Part shown: positions 1-5,676 of the stretch, piece after piece
Position numbering within the stretch: the stretch's first letter is position 1
Layout: each line of letters opens with the position of its first letter
Origin: DASXHZ01 sp036488085
GTDB taxonomy: Bacteria > Acidobacteriota > Thermoanaerobaculia > Gp7-AA8
Length of the DNA: 9,503 nt
Reading direction: 5' to 3'
NCBI GenBank assembly: GCA_036488085.1
Contig: DASXHZ010000088.1
Location: 1-9,503 of the forward strand
Notes under the pieces: generated by a model
Told to the model about the DNA's origin: nothing
What the model saw: the letters and a program-made list of their open reading frames with translations, nothing else
The model's database searches: none
Translations under genes and position numbers: made by a program

Positions 1-1
1 C

Positions 2-451
2 TACGTGAGCCGCTGTTCGGTGGCCATCGTGAAGAAGGACAATCGCATCGTGGCGTTCGCGAATCTGTGGGAAGGCGCGGGCGAAGAGCTCTCGGTCGAC
101 CTCATGCGCCATCTGCCCGACGCGCCGTCTGGCGTGATGGACTACATGTTCGTCAATCTCATCCTCTGGGGTCAGGAGCACGGCTACGCGTGGTTCAACC
201 TCGGCATGGCGCCGTTGTCGGGACTCGAGAATCGCTCGCTCGGCACGCTCTGGACTCGCGTCGGGGCGCTGGCGTATCGGTTCGGCGAGAACTTCTACAA
301 CTTCCAGGGCCTGCGCCAGTACAAGGAGAAGTTCGATCCGGAGTGGGAGCCGACCTACATCGCCTCGCCCGGCGGCCTCGCCCTCCCGCGCATCCTCACC
401 AACCTGGCTGCCCTTGTGTCGGGAGGGTTACGCGGGGTTTTTGCGAAATGA
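2..451 (+). CDS. mprF: MprF-type aminoacyl-phosphatidylglycerol synthase, C-terminal part (5' end outside window)
   Basis: The last 149 residues of a protein whose frame is already open at base 2, so the GTG at 5 is probably internal. The sequence matches the C-terminal catalytic (DUF2156, GNAT-like) domain of MprF/LpiA: an AFANLW segment, a Leu-Met-Arg stretch, FNLGMAPLSGL at about residues 66-76, NFYNFQGLRQYKEKFDPEWEP, and a closing ASPGG..LPRIL. Family knowledge: this domain moves lysine or alanine from aminoacyl-tRNA to phosphatidylglycerol at the membrane, lowering surface negative charge and giving resistance to cationic peptides. The N-terminal flippase half, if present, is outside the window. 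Two VirJ-type hydrolase genes follow on the same strand after 34 bp, which supports a lipid-modification role. The donor amino acid cannot be read from the sequence. Confidence 0.9.
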   Translation, partial: YVSRCSVAIVKKDNRIVAFANLWEGAGEELSVDLMRHLPDAPSGVMDYMFVNLILWGQEHGYAWFNLGMAPLSGLENRSLGTLWTRVGALAYRFGENFYNFQGLRQYKEKFDPEWEPTYIASPGGLALPRILTNLAALVSGGLRGVFAK

Positions 452-485
452 GGACGCGAGCCGAGCCGTTGTACGCCCCGGCCCG

Positions 486-1130
486 ATGTTCCTCCTTCTT
501 TCTGTCCTACTCGCAACGGCGAAGCCTCTCCCGCTTATCGACGTCCCGCCGGCGCGCGGGAGCTCCGAGACGCTGGTCGTCATCGTCTCGGGCGACGGCG
601 GCTGGGCGAAGATCGACAAGTCGCTGTCCGGGGTGTTTGCGAACGAAGGCATGCCGGTCGTCGGCCTCAACGCGCTCCAGTATTTTTGGACGAAGCGCAC
701 GCCCGAAACCGCCGCGCACGACCTCGGCGCCATCATCGACTCGAACCTCGCGCGCTGGAAGAAACGGAACGTCGTGCTCGTCGGCTACTCGCGGGGCGCC
801 GACGTCCTGCCGGCGATGGTTGCGCGCCTCACGCCGGACCAGCAGTCGAAGGTCCGCCTCCTCGCGCTGCTGGCGGCCAGTCCGCGCGTCGAGTTCGAGT
901 TCCACGTCGTCGATTGGATGCACGACTCGAAAAAAGGGATGGCGGTCGAGCCGGAGCTCGCGAAGCTGACTTCTATGAAATCGCTCTGCGTCTGGGGCGA
1001 CGACGACACCGACTCCCTCTGCCGCGGCCTCGCACTGCCGCATGTGAAGGTGGTCACTCTGCACGGCTCGCATCACTTCGACGGCGACTACGCGAAACTC
1101 GCGCGGATCATCCTCGAGGCGCTGAATTGA
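486..1130 (+). CDS. VirJ/AcvB-family serine hydrolase, first copy
   Basis: A 214-residue protein of the bacterial virulence factor (VirJ) alpha/beta-hydrolase family. Visible marks are IVSGDGGW (34-40 region), the nucleophile elbow GYSRGADVLP with Ser102, an acid-rich turn CVWGDDDTDSLC (Asp172-176) between two conserved cysteines (168 and 179), and GSHHFDGDY with His196/197. Family knowledge: Agrobacterium AcvB and Pseudomonas PA0919 are periplasmic hydrolases that deacylate lysyl- or alanyl-phosphatidylglycerol and sit beside the synthase gene, as here. The start is uncertain. ATG 486 gives a short hydrophobic N-terminus (FLLLSVLLATA) but no clear ribosome site. An in-frame TTG at 441 would add an arginine-bearing n-region and follow the GGGAGGG at 421-427. 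The stop overlaps the next start by one base. The family is well supported; the substrate is inferred. Confidence 0.85.
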   Translation: MFLLLSVLLATAKPLPLIDVPPARGSSETLVVIVSGDGGWAKIDKSLSGVFANEGMPVVGLNALQYFWTKRTPETAAHDLGAIIDSNLARWKKRNVVLVGYSRGADVLPAMVARLTPDQQSKVRLLALLAASPRVEFEFHVVDWMHDSKKGMAVEPELAKLTSMKSLCVWGDDDTDSLCRGLALPHVKVVTLHGSHHFDGDYAKLARIILEALN

Positions 1131-1807
1131 TGTTGTCGCTTGTCCTCGCGTTATGCATCGCAAACGGCGGCGTCACCGACCTGCCGCTCATCGCGCTTCC
1201 GGCGAAACATCCGCCGCACGGCACGTTCGCCATCATGCTGACGGGCGATGGCGGCTGGCGGCGCATCGACGCTCACGTCACGAACCGTTTTCGCGAGGCG
1301 GGAGTCCCGGTCGTCGGCTTTCTCACGAACGAGTACTTCAAGAAACGGAAGACAGCCGAGGAGTCGGCGTGCGCGCTCGAACGCGTGATTCGGTACTACA
1401 AACTTCACTGGAAGTGCGATCACGTCATGCTGATCGGCTACTCCCGCGGCGCCGACGTGCTGCCGTTCATGGCTAATCGACTTCCGCCCGACATTCGCGC
1501 CTCGACCGAAGTGATCGCGTTCCTCGGCCTCGAGCCCACCATCGACTTCCGCTACCACGCGAGCTGGATTCCGCTCTATCACCCGCGCGAAATCCAGTAC
1601 GAGGTCAAGCCGGAGCTCGAGAAACTACGCGGAATCCGCATGCTCTGCGTCTACGGCGAGAAGGAGAAGGACACCCTCTGCCGCGCGCTCGACCCGCAGC
1701 TCGCCACCGCCGTGCGCGAGCCGGGCTCGCATCACTTCGGCGGCCGCTATAGCAACATCGCGGATGTCATATTGGAATCCGTTGCGCAGCCGCGCAAGTC
1801 TGACTAG
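1130..1807 (+). CDS. VirJ/AcvB-family serine hydrolase, second tandem copy
   Basis: A 225-residue paralogue of the preceding gene. Its ATG shares the final A of the upstream TGA (TGATG), so translation is probably coupled. The same landmarks occur in the same order: MLTGDGGWRRID (36-47), GYSRGADVLPF with Ser106, CVYGEKEKDTLC with cysteines 173 and 184, and GSHHFGGRYSNIADVILE with His201/202. The copies differ around the acid turn (GEKEKD against GDDDTD) and in the middle (residues 135-160). This suggests an old duplication with divergence and perhaps different lipid or amino-acid preference. The N-terminus (LSLVLALCIA) is hydrophobic but short and lacks basic residues, so export is likely but unproven. 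The amber stop at 1805-1807 is in the same frame as the next small gene. Confidence 0.87.
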   Translation: MLSLVLALCIANGGVTDLPLIALPAKHPPHGTFAIMLTGDGGWRRIDAHVTNRFREAGVPVVGFLTNEYFKKRKTAEESACALERVIRYYKLHWKCDHVMLIGYSRGADVLPFMANRLPPDIRASTEVIAFLGLEPTIDFRYHASWIPLYHPREIQYEVKPELEKLRGIRMLCVYGEKEKDTLCRALDPQLATAVREPGSHHFGGRYSNIADVILESVAQPRKSD

Positions 1808-1819
1808 GATCGCGGAGCG

Positions 1820-2185
1820 TTGGATCGCTTCCAGGCCGCACGAGCCTACGTCAACCGCGCGGCATTCGCCTCACTCCTGGCCGGCTTCGGCCTGTTGGAT
1901 CCCGCCGAGACCGATGACAAGCGGATCATCGTGGCTTGGAACGACTCCCACGCCCTGCTGATGCACGACGCGCACTTCTCCTATCAGGCGATCCTTCGCG
2001 CCGACGGCGACCGGTACGACATCACGAGCGAGTCGCTCTATGACGTCGCCGACAAGCGCGGAAGGAACGATGTCGCCGCCTCGCATCGCGCGGACGTCGA
2101 GCGTTTCCGCCGCGCCGGGCAGGCATACGTCGACACCTACGGGTGGCTCGTCGCCAGCGGGCACTCCGGCGTGCCGCCCCGTTAG
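1820..2185 (+). CDS. small protein of unknown function
   Basis: A 121-residue protein that I do not recognise. It has no signal peptide or membrane segment. The middle reads as a plausible folded core (RIIVAWNDSHALLMHDAHFSYQ), and the C-terminal half is helical and charged. No ATG lies near the 5' end. TTG 1820 is the first start-type codon after an in-frame TAG at 1805-1807 (the stop of the upstream hydrolase), with TAGGA 10 nt before it as a possible ribosome site. The next in-frame ATG would remove over a third of the protein. The short 12-bp gap suggests co-transcription with the hydrolase pair. Its stop overlaps the stop of the convergent lipoprotein gene by 4 bp. Codon composition resembles the neighbours, so I think it is real, with moderate certainty. 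Confidence 0.6.
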   Translation: MDRFQAARAYVNRAAFASLLAGFGLLDPAETDDKRIIVAWNDSHALLMHDAHFSYQAILRADGDRYDITSESLYDVADKRGRNDVAASHRADVERFRRAGQAYVDTYGWLVASGHSGVPPR

Positions 2186-2658
2186 TGGGTCGGTACCGGG
2201 AGATCGCTGTTGAAGATGTCGCGGAAGATGCGCCACCGTCCGTCGATCTTCTTCCAGACCACCACGTACTTGCCGCTGTCGGTCACCGACGCGGCCGTCC
2301 CCTTCGGCACCACGTGCACCATGTAGCGTCCCGTCTCGACCGCGAGATCGCCGGACTGCTGCACGTCGTCGGGCGTCAGCGTCAGATCGGTGCTGCTGAA
2401 CTGGCCGAGGAAGCCGCTCCACGACGTCCGCACCGCGCTCTGGCCGTGCGCCGCCGCCATGTTCGGCGGCATGAACGTGGCGTCGGCTGCGTACATGTTC
2501 GCCAGCGCGTCCATGTCGTTCGTCCGCATCGCCGTCCCGAAGGCGACGTCCGCCTGTTTGATGTAGTTCTCCGCGTCGCCCGACTGATAGTCGTTCGACA
2601 TCTGCGACGAGCCGCAGGCCGCGAGCAGGAGCACCGAGATCGTGAGAAGCCGTTTCAT
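2182..2658 (-). CDS. SnoaL/DUF4440-like secreted lipoprotein
   Basis: A 158-residue protein beginning MKRLLTISVLLLAACGSS, a textbook lipoprotein signal with lipobox LAAC and acylated Cys15, so it should be anchored outside the cytoplasmic membrane. The mature part has the cone-shaped NTF2/SnoaL pattern of DUF4440 proteins: ADVAFGTAMRTNDMDALANMYAADATFMPPN (a helix, then the first strand), HGQSAVRTSWSGFL, and KYVVVWKKIDGRWRIFRDIFNSDLP near the end. Such proteins bind or turn over small molecules in some cases, but many have no known role. The start at 2658 was chosen over an upstream in-frame ATG at 2709 because a strong GGAGGGGG lies just upstream and the signal peptide starts there. It lies 83 bp downstream of the M64 protease gene on the same strand. 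Confidence 0.85.
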   Translation of the reverse strand: MKRLLTISVLLLAACGSSQMSNDYQSGDAENYIKQADVAFGTAMRTNDMDALANMYAADATFMPPNMAAAHGQSAVRTSWSGFLGQFSSTDLTLTPDDVQQSGDLAVETGRYMVHVVPKGTAASVTDSGKYVVVWKKIDGRWRIFRDIFNSDLPVPTH

Positions 2659-2662
2659 GTTT

Positions 2663-2670
2663 CCCCCTCC
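2663..2670 (-). promoter_or_regulatory. strong ribosome binding site of the lipoprotein gene
   Basis: On the minus strand GGAGGGGG precedes ATG 2658 with a 4-nt spacer. It decides the start in favour of the shorter, signal-peptide-first protein. Confidence 0.75.
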
Positions 2671-2673
2671 GTC

Positions 2674-2730
2674 GTGATCCGTTATCCGATAAACAAACTG
2701 ACGGATCACAGATCACGCATGACGGATAAC
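2674..2730. repeat. interleaved inverted repeats between the protease and lipoprotein genes
   Basis: GTGATCCGT at 2674-2682 is an exact reverse complement of ACGGATCAC at 2701-2709. GTTATCCG at 2681-2688 is an exact reverse complement of CGGATAAC at 2723-2730. TTATC-C-GATAA at 2682-2692 is a third small palindrome. In minus-strand RNA the first pair would fold a 9-bp stem whose 3' arm ends 3 nt before the GGAGGGGG ribosome site. No T-run follows, so an intrinsic terminator is unlikely. An operator or a leader hairpin is possible. Confidence 0.45.
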
Positions 2731-2741
2731 GATACGTTCGA

Positions 2742-4148
2742 TCAGTGCGAATAGATGTCGATGATGCGAGAAATCGCGCGCTGGCACACCCGGCAGAAGC
2801 CGACCTCGTCGCGTGTGAACATGATGCAGTCGACCTCCGGCCGGTAGAGGCCCTTCGGCTCGTATCCGGCGCCTTCGAATGCGCCGACCTTGCCGGCGTA
2901 CTTCTGGTCGTGATCGAGGAACTTCGTCTCCCAGTCGCGCTCCTCGCGGAACAGCGCGTCCATGACCGACTCCGGCTGGTTCTCCGCGCGGATCTGCCGG
3001 CGGCGCGCCTGAACCGCCTTCGAGTGTTCCTCGAACGCCGCTTTGTCCCACGGCGTCGGCAGCGGGACGTCCTTGTCGACCATCTCGAACCACTTCGGAT
3101 GCGTGCCGCTCGCGGTCAGGTTCGGCTCCCACGGCTCCGGCTTCTCGCCGCCGGTCTCGTAGGCAACGTCGCTCGTGTAGTACTCGTCGCCCAGACCGGC
3201 GAAGTGATGCCCGAACTCATGGACGAAGACGTATTCGGAGAACGCGCTGTCGACGGACGCCGTCGCCTGATCGTTGAAGATCCCGCCGCCGCCGTACGTC
3301 TTCTCGTTCACGAGAATCTCGAGGAAGTCGTAGGGCGCAGCCGAGGCGATGTCGCGGAGCGCGCGGTTGTCGAACGTCAGGACGTACCGCTCAGAATCGA
3401 AGATGTTGTACTGCACCGACGTCGCGGTTCTACGGTCGTCGCTCGTCCGCGGACGATTCACCCCGCTCTGCGATGCCGGCAGATCGATCGCCCGGACGTT
3501 GAAGTCCTTCTGGCGCGACTTGAACGGCTCCGTCGCAAACAGTTTCGCGACCAGCCGCTTCGCGTCGTTGTGAAATTTCGTCTGCTCCGCCTCGGTGTAT
3601 CCCTCGCCGATGACGAGCAGATCGACCTTCTCCGAGGCTGGACCGTTCTCGAAGAGCGTCCACACCTTGCCGGCCGCCTTCACGTCCGCCTTGTTCACGG
3701 AGCGCGAAGCAGGATCGATCACCGTCGACCAGATCTGCTGGAACGCGTTCTCCTTGTCGCGCTTCTTCAGGACGACCTGCACCGGGTTGCGCGGCCACGG
3801 GAAGCGCAGCGACTCGTGGAACGTACCGGCGTGGACTTTCGCATCGTCGGTCGTCTCCCACTCGCCGTACACCGACGAGAATCCGCGCGAGTACACCGGC
3901 TGATTCGTCTCCCGGTCGATCACCTCGAAGTAGTAACTGCCGAGGTTCGTCGCGTCGATCAGATACGTGCGGCTGCCGGGCCATGGTCCGTCGCTCACGA
4001 CCCGATCGAGCGCCACGAGCTCCTCGCCGTGGTTGCCGGTGTGGAAGTAGTCGACGCGCATCGTTTTGTCGAGAAAGAGGTCGTCGAACCGCGCCGCGAA
4101 CGCAGACGTCGCGATGAGAAGCGTTGCGAGAATGAATCGAATCCGCAT
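2742..4148 (-). CDS. secreted peptidase M64 (IgA-peptidase-like zinc metalloprotease)
   Basis: A 468-residue protein with an N-terminal signal peptide (MRIRFILATLLIATSAFAA, cleavage near residue 19). Residues 20-155 form the M64 N-terminal domain: RVDYFHTGNHGEE, then SRGFSSVYGEWETT at 88-100. The peptidase domain follows: VDLLVIGEGYTEAEQTKF (175-192), FNVRAIDLPASQSGV (216-230), NEKTYGGGGIFND (281-293) and the zinc site HEFGHHFAGLGDEY at 310-323, with His310, His314 and a downstream acidic ligand and Glu311 as catalytic base. The C-terminal DCIMF...FCRVCQRAI cysteine cluster is typical of the family. All catalytic residues are present and the length is normal. Family knowledge: M64 members are extracellular proteases, some cleaving IgA; the substrate here is unknown. 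The start lies 24 bp from the divergent VWFA-related gene, with a -10-like TACAAT 8 nt before ATG and no ribosome site. Confidence 0.93.
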   Translation of the reverse strand: MRIRFILATLLIATSAFAARFDDLFLDKTMRVDYFHTGNHGEELVALDRVVSDGPWPGSRTYLIDATNLGSYYFEVIDRETNQPVYSRGFSSVYGEWETTDDAKVHAGTFHESLRFPWPRNPVQVVLKKRDKENAFQQIWSTVIDPASRSVNKADVKAAGKVWTLFENGPASEKVDLLVIGEGYTEAEQTKFHNDAKRLVAKLFATEPFKSRQKDFNVRAIDLPASQSGVNRPRTSDDRRTATSVQYNIFDSERYVLTFDNRALRDIASAAPYDFLEILVNEKTYGGGGIFNDQATASVDSAFSEYVFVHEFGHHFAGLGDEYYTSDVAYETGGEKPEPWEPNLTASGTHPKWFEMVDKDVPLPTPWDKAAFEEHSKAVQARRRQIRAENQPESVMDALFREERDWETKFLDHDQKYAGKVGAFEGAGYEPKGLYRPEVDCIMFTRDEVGFCRVCQRAISRIIDIYSH

Positions 4149-4156
4149 GAGCGCGG

Positions 4157-4162
4157 ATTGTA
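4157..4162 (-). promoter_or_regulatory. candidate -10 element of the M64 gene
   Basis: TACAAT (minus strand) lies 8 nt before ATG 4148. It is five of six identical to TATAAT, with no convincing -35 17 nt upstream. Transcription would start almost at the ATG, giving a leaderless or nearly leaderless mRNA. It overlaps the opposite-facing element at 4161-4166. Confidence 0.45.
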
Positions 4163-4166
4163 AACT
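4161..4166 (+). promoter_or_regulatory. candidate -10 element of the VWFA-related gene
   Basis: TAAACT is separated from GTG 4173 by exactly 6 nt (CGACCC), which would put the transcription start at or next to the start codon. No Shine-Dalgarno sequence fits in the gap. The identical hexamer with the identical 6-nt spacing precedes the SPW-like gene at 6598. Confidence 0.45.
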
Positions 4167-4172
4167 CGACCC

Positions 4173-5195
4173 GTGATCCCGCTTCTCCTGGCGCTTTCGC
4201 TCGCCGCCTCACCGCAGGAGATGCGCACGCAGGAATCGATCACCGTCGAGCGTATCCTGATCGACGTCCGCGTCACCGACGGGCGCGGCGATCCGATCCC
4301 CAACCTCGAGCCGAAAGACTTCCGCGTGAAGATCGACGGCGTGCCCGCGAAGATCGAATCGGTGGAGTGGATTCCGGAGACCGCTGGCGCGCGCGAGCTC
4401 GCGGAGCTCGATCGTGAGTCGGCGAAATCGTCGCTCGAGGTGCCGGCACCGAAGGGACGGCTGCTCGTCTTCTTCTTCCAGACTGACTTCGCACGCGAGC
4501 GGGTGCGCGTCAGCGGACAGATGAAGATCCTCCCCTACGCCGACCAGCTCCTCGACTCCCTCGAGCCCGAGGACCGCGTCGCCGTCGTCTCGTTCGACTC
4601 GCATCTCAAGTTCCGCCTCGACTTCAGCGACGACCACGATGCGATTTCGAAAGCGATGCGCGACTCGCTCTCGATCGACGACCCACCTCGCCCGCCGTCG
4701 GTCCCGATGCCGTCGCTGGCCCGTGCGCTCGACGACCAGTCGCTCCGCAACGCCGTCGATTCCGACCGCGCCCTCTTCCTTCTCGGCAACGCGCTCCTTC
4801 CGATCCCCGGCCCGAAGTCGCTCATCCTCTTCGGCTGGGGCCTCGGCAAGCTAGCCGGCGGCCGCGTCGTGATGGAAAAGCGCTACGCGATCGCACAACG
4901 CGCGCTCGAAGCATCGCGCACCAGCGTCTTCTCGATCGACATCACCCAGGCCGACTGGCACTCGCTCAGCGCCGGACTGGAGAAAGCAGCCGAAGACACC
5001 GGCGGCTTCTACGCCGACACCTTCCACTTCCCGCAGCTTGCGATCGATCGCCTGCAGCGCGCGCTCGAAGGCCACTACGAGCTCGAGGTGCGGCGGCCGG
5101 AGACGAAAGCGAAAGGCATCCACGACATCGACGTCGAAGTGCCGGCGCATCGCACCGCGCTCGTGATGTCGCGCCGCACGTTCGTCGACAAATAG
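4173..5195 (+). CDS. secreted VWFA-related domain protein (acidobacterial type)
   Basis: A 340-residue protein with a GTG start, then a short hydrophobic export segment (IPLLLALSLAAS, residues 2-13). Residues 22-66 carry the module that precedes the domain in this family: ITVERILIDVRVTDGRGDPI, then LEPKDFRVKIDG. The VWA core follows: RLLVFFFQTDF (96-106), LEPEDRVAVVSFDSHLKFRLDF (130-151), IPGPKSLILFGWGLG (211-225), SVFSIDI (251-257) and the C-terminal AEDTGGFYADTFHF...GHYELEVRRP signature. Family knowledge: such proteins (TIGR03436 type) are abundant in Acidobacteriota and mostly uncharacterised. The metal site looks lost: the DxSxS position reads QTDFAR, and the SDG loop reads GWG. Binding without the usual Mg2+ site is inferred. 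It diverges from the protease gene, hinting at shared control. Confidence 0.88.
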   Translation: MIPLLLALSLAASPQEMRTQESITVERILIDVRVTDGRGDPIPNLEPKDFRVKIDGVPAKIESVEWIPETAGARELAELDRESAKSSLEVPAPKGRLLVFFFQTDFARERVRVSGQMKILPYADQLLDSLEPEDRVAVVSFDSHLKFRLDFSDDHDAISKAMRDSLSIDDPPRPPSVPMPSLARALDDQSLRNAVDSDRALFLLGNALLPIPGPKSLILFGWGLGKLAGGRVVMEKRYAIAQRALEASRTSVFSIDITQADWHSLSAGLEKAAEDTGGFYADTFHFPQLAIDRLQRALEGHYELEVRRPETKAKGIHDIDVEVPAHRTALVMSRRTFVDK

Positions 5196-5207
5196 TGCGC
5201 AGAGCTT

Positions 5208-5274
5208 AGAGCGCAGAGCGCAGAGCGCAGAGCGCAGATACGCCGGGGGCGGAGGCCTGCGCTCTGCGTTCTGC
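5208..5274. repeat. 7-bp minisatellite forming a long imperfect hairpin
   Basis: Four exact tandem copies of AGAGCGC occupy 5208-5235, with partial copies at either side. The last copies (5220-5236) are complementary to 5258-5274 over 17 positions with one G-T pair, enclosing a 21-nt loop. This begins 13 bp after the VWFA-related stop, so it may act as a factor-dependent terminator or mRNA 3' stabiliser. There is no T-run for an intrinsic terminator. Confidence 0.7.
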
Positions 5275-5311
5275 CCACTGCGCACTCGTCTTGCACCGAT
5301 CGTTGTGCATC

Positions 5312-5317
5312 GGAGGT
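5312..5317 (+). promoter_or_regulatory. ribosome binding site of the DUF6496 gene
   Basis: GGAGGT sits 5 nt before ATG 5323, a near-consensus Shine-Dalgarno that fixes the start. It contrasts with the several neighbours that lack one. Confidence 0.75.
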
Positions 5318-5322
5318 AAGGC

Positions 5323-5649
5323 ATGGCGAAATACGGCAAGAAGTCTCAGGACAAGGTCGAACGGGCGATGCACGAGCGGAAGCACGGCACGCTGAAGAGC
5401 GGCGGCTCCGGAAGGAAAGTCACGAGCAAGAAGCAAGCGATCGCGATCGGCCTCTCCGAAGCGCGACGCGAAGGCGGCAAGGTGCCGTCGCGCAAGAAGT
5501 CATCGAAGAAATCGTCGAAGAAGTCATCTTCCAAGAAGTCTTCGTCGAAGAAGTCGTCTTCCAAGAAGCGCTCGTCGTCAAAGAAGTCGTCCCCGAAGAA
5601 GCGTTCGTCGTCGAAGAAGTCATCGCGCAAGCGCTCTTCCAAGAAGTGA
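5323..5649 (+). CDS. DUF6496 protein with a lysine/serine-rich histone-H1-like tail
   Basis: A 108-residue, very basic protein in two parts. Residues 1-56 match DUF6496: KVERAMHERKHGTLKSG (11-27) and SKKQAIAIGLSEARREGGKVP (35-55). Residues 57-108 are almost only Ser, Lys and Arg in SSKK / SSSKK units, with one PKKRSSS and a final SRKRSSKK. The tail resembles eukaryotic H1 C-termini and bacterial H1-like proteins, which bind DNA through charge. Nucleoid binding is therefore a reasonable inference, though DUF6496 itself has no assigned function. The tail DNA is a run of AAGAAG-TCGTC/TCATC words and is likely to vary in copy number between strains. There is a near-consensus ribosome site. Confidence 0.85.
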   Translation: MAKYGKKSQDKVERAMHERKHGTLKSGGSGRKVTSKKQAIAIGLSEARREGGKVPSRKKSSKKSSKKSSSKKSSSKKSSSKKRSSSKKSSPKKRSSSKKSSRKRSSKK

Positions 5650-5664
5650 TGGCGTAGCTCGCCG

Positions 5665-5670
5665 CATAAT
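5665..5670 (+). promoter_or_regulatory. candidate -10 element of the DUF2238-like gene
   Basis: CATAAT, five of six like TATAAT, stands exactly 6 nt (GGACGC) before GTG 5677, with no ribosome site. This is the same geometry as at 4161 and 6605, and suggests a leaderless transcript. Confidence 0.4.
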
Positions 5671-5676
5671 GGACGC

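Noticed and set aside
686..1129. 148-codon upstream extension of the second hydrolase
   Set aside because: It lies out of frame inside the first hydrolase and is Arg/Ala-rich low-complexity sequence. The TGATG junction at 1128-1132 gives the natural start.
2745..4163. 472-codon plus-strand ORF covering the M64 gene
   Set aside because: It is antisense to a protease with intact motifs and a signal peptide. The product is Arg/Leu/Val-rich without any domain, as expected from a GC-rich shadow frame.
5292..5309. Inverted pair TGCAC / GTGCA before the DUF6496 ribosome site
   Set aside because: Five-base arms with an 8-nt gap are too short to support an operator or hairpin call.
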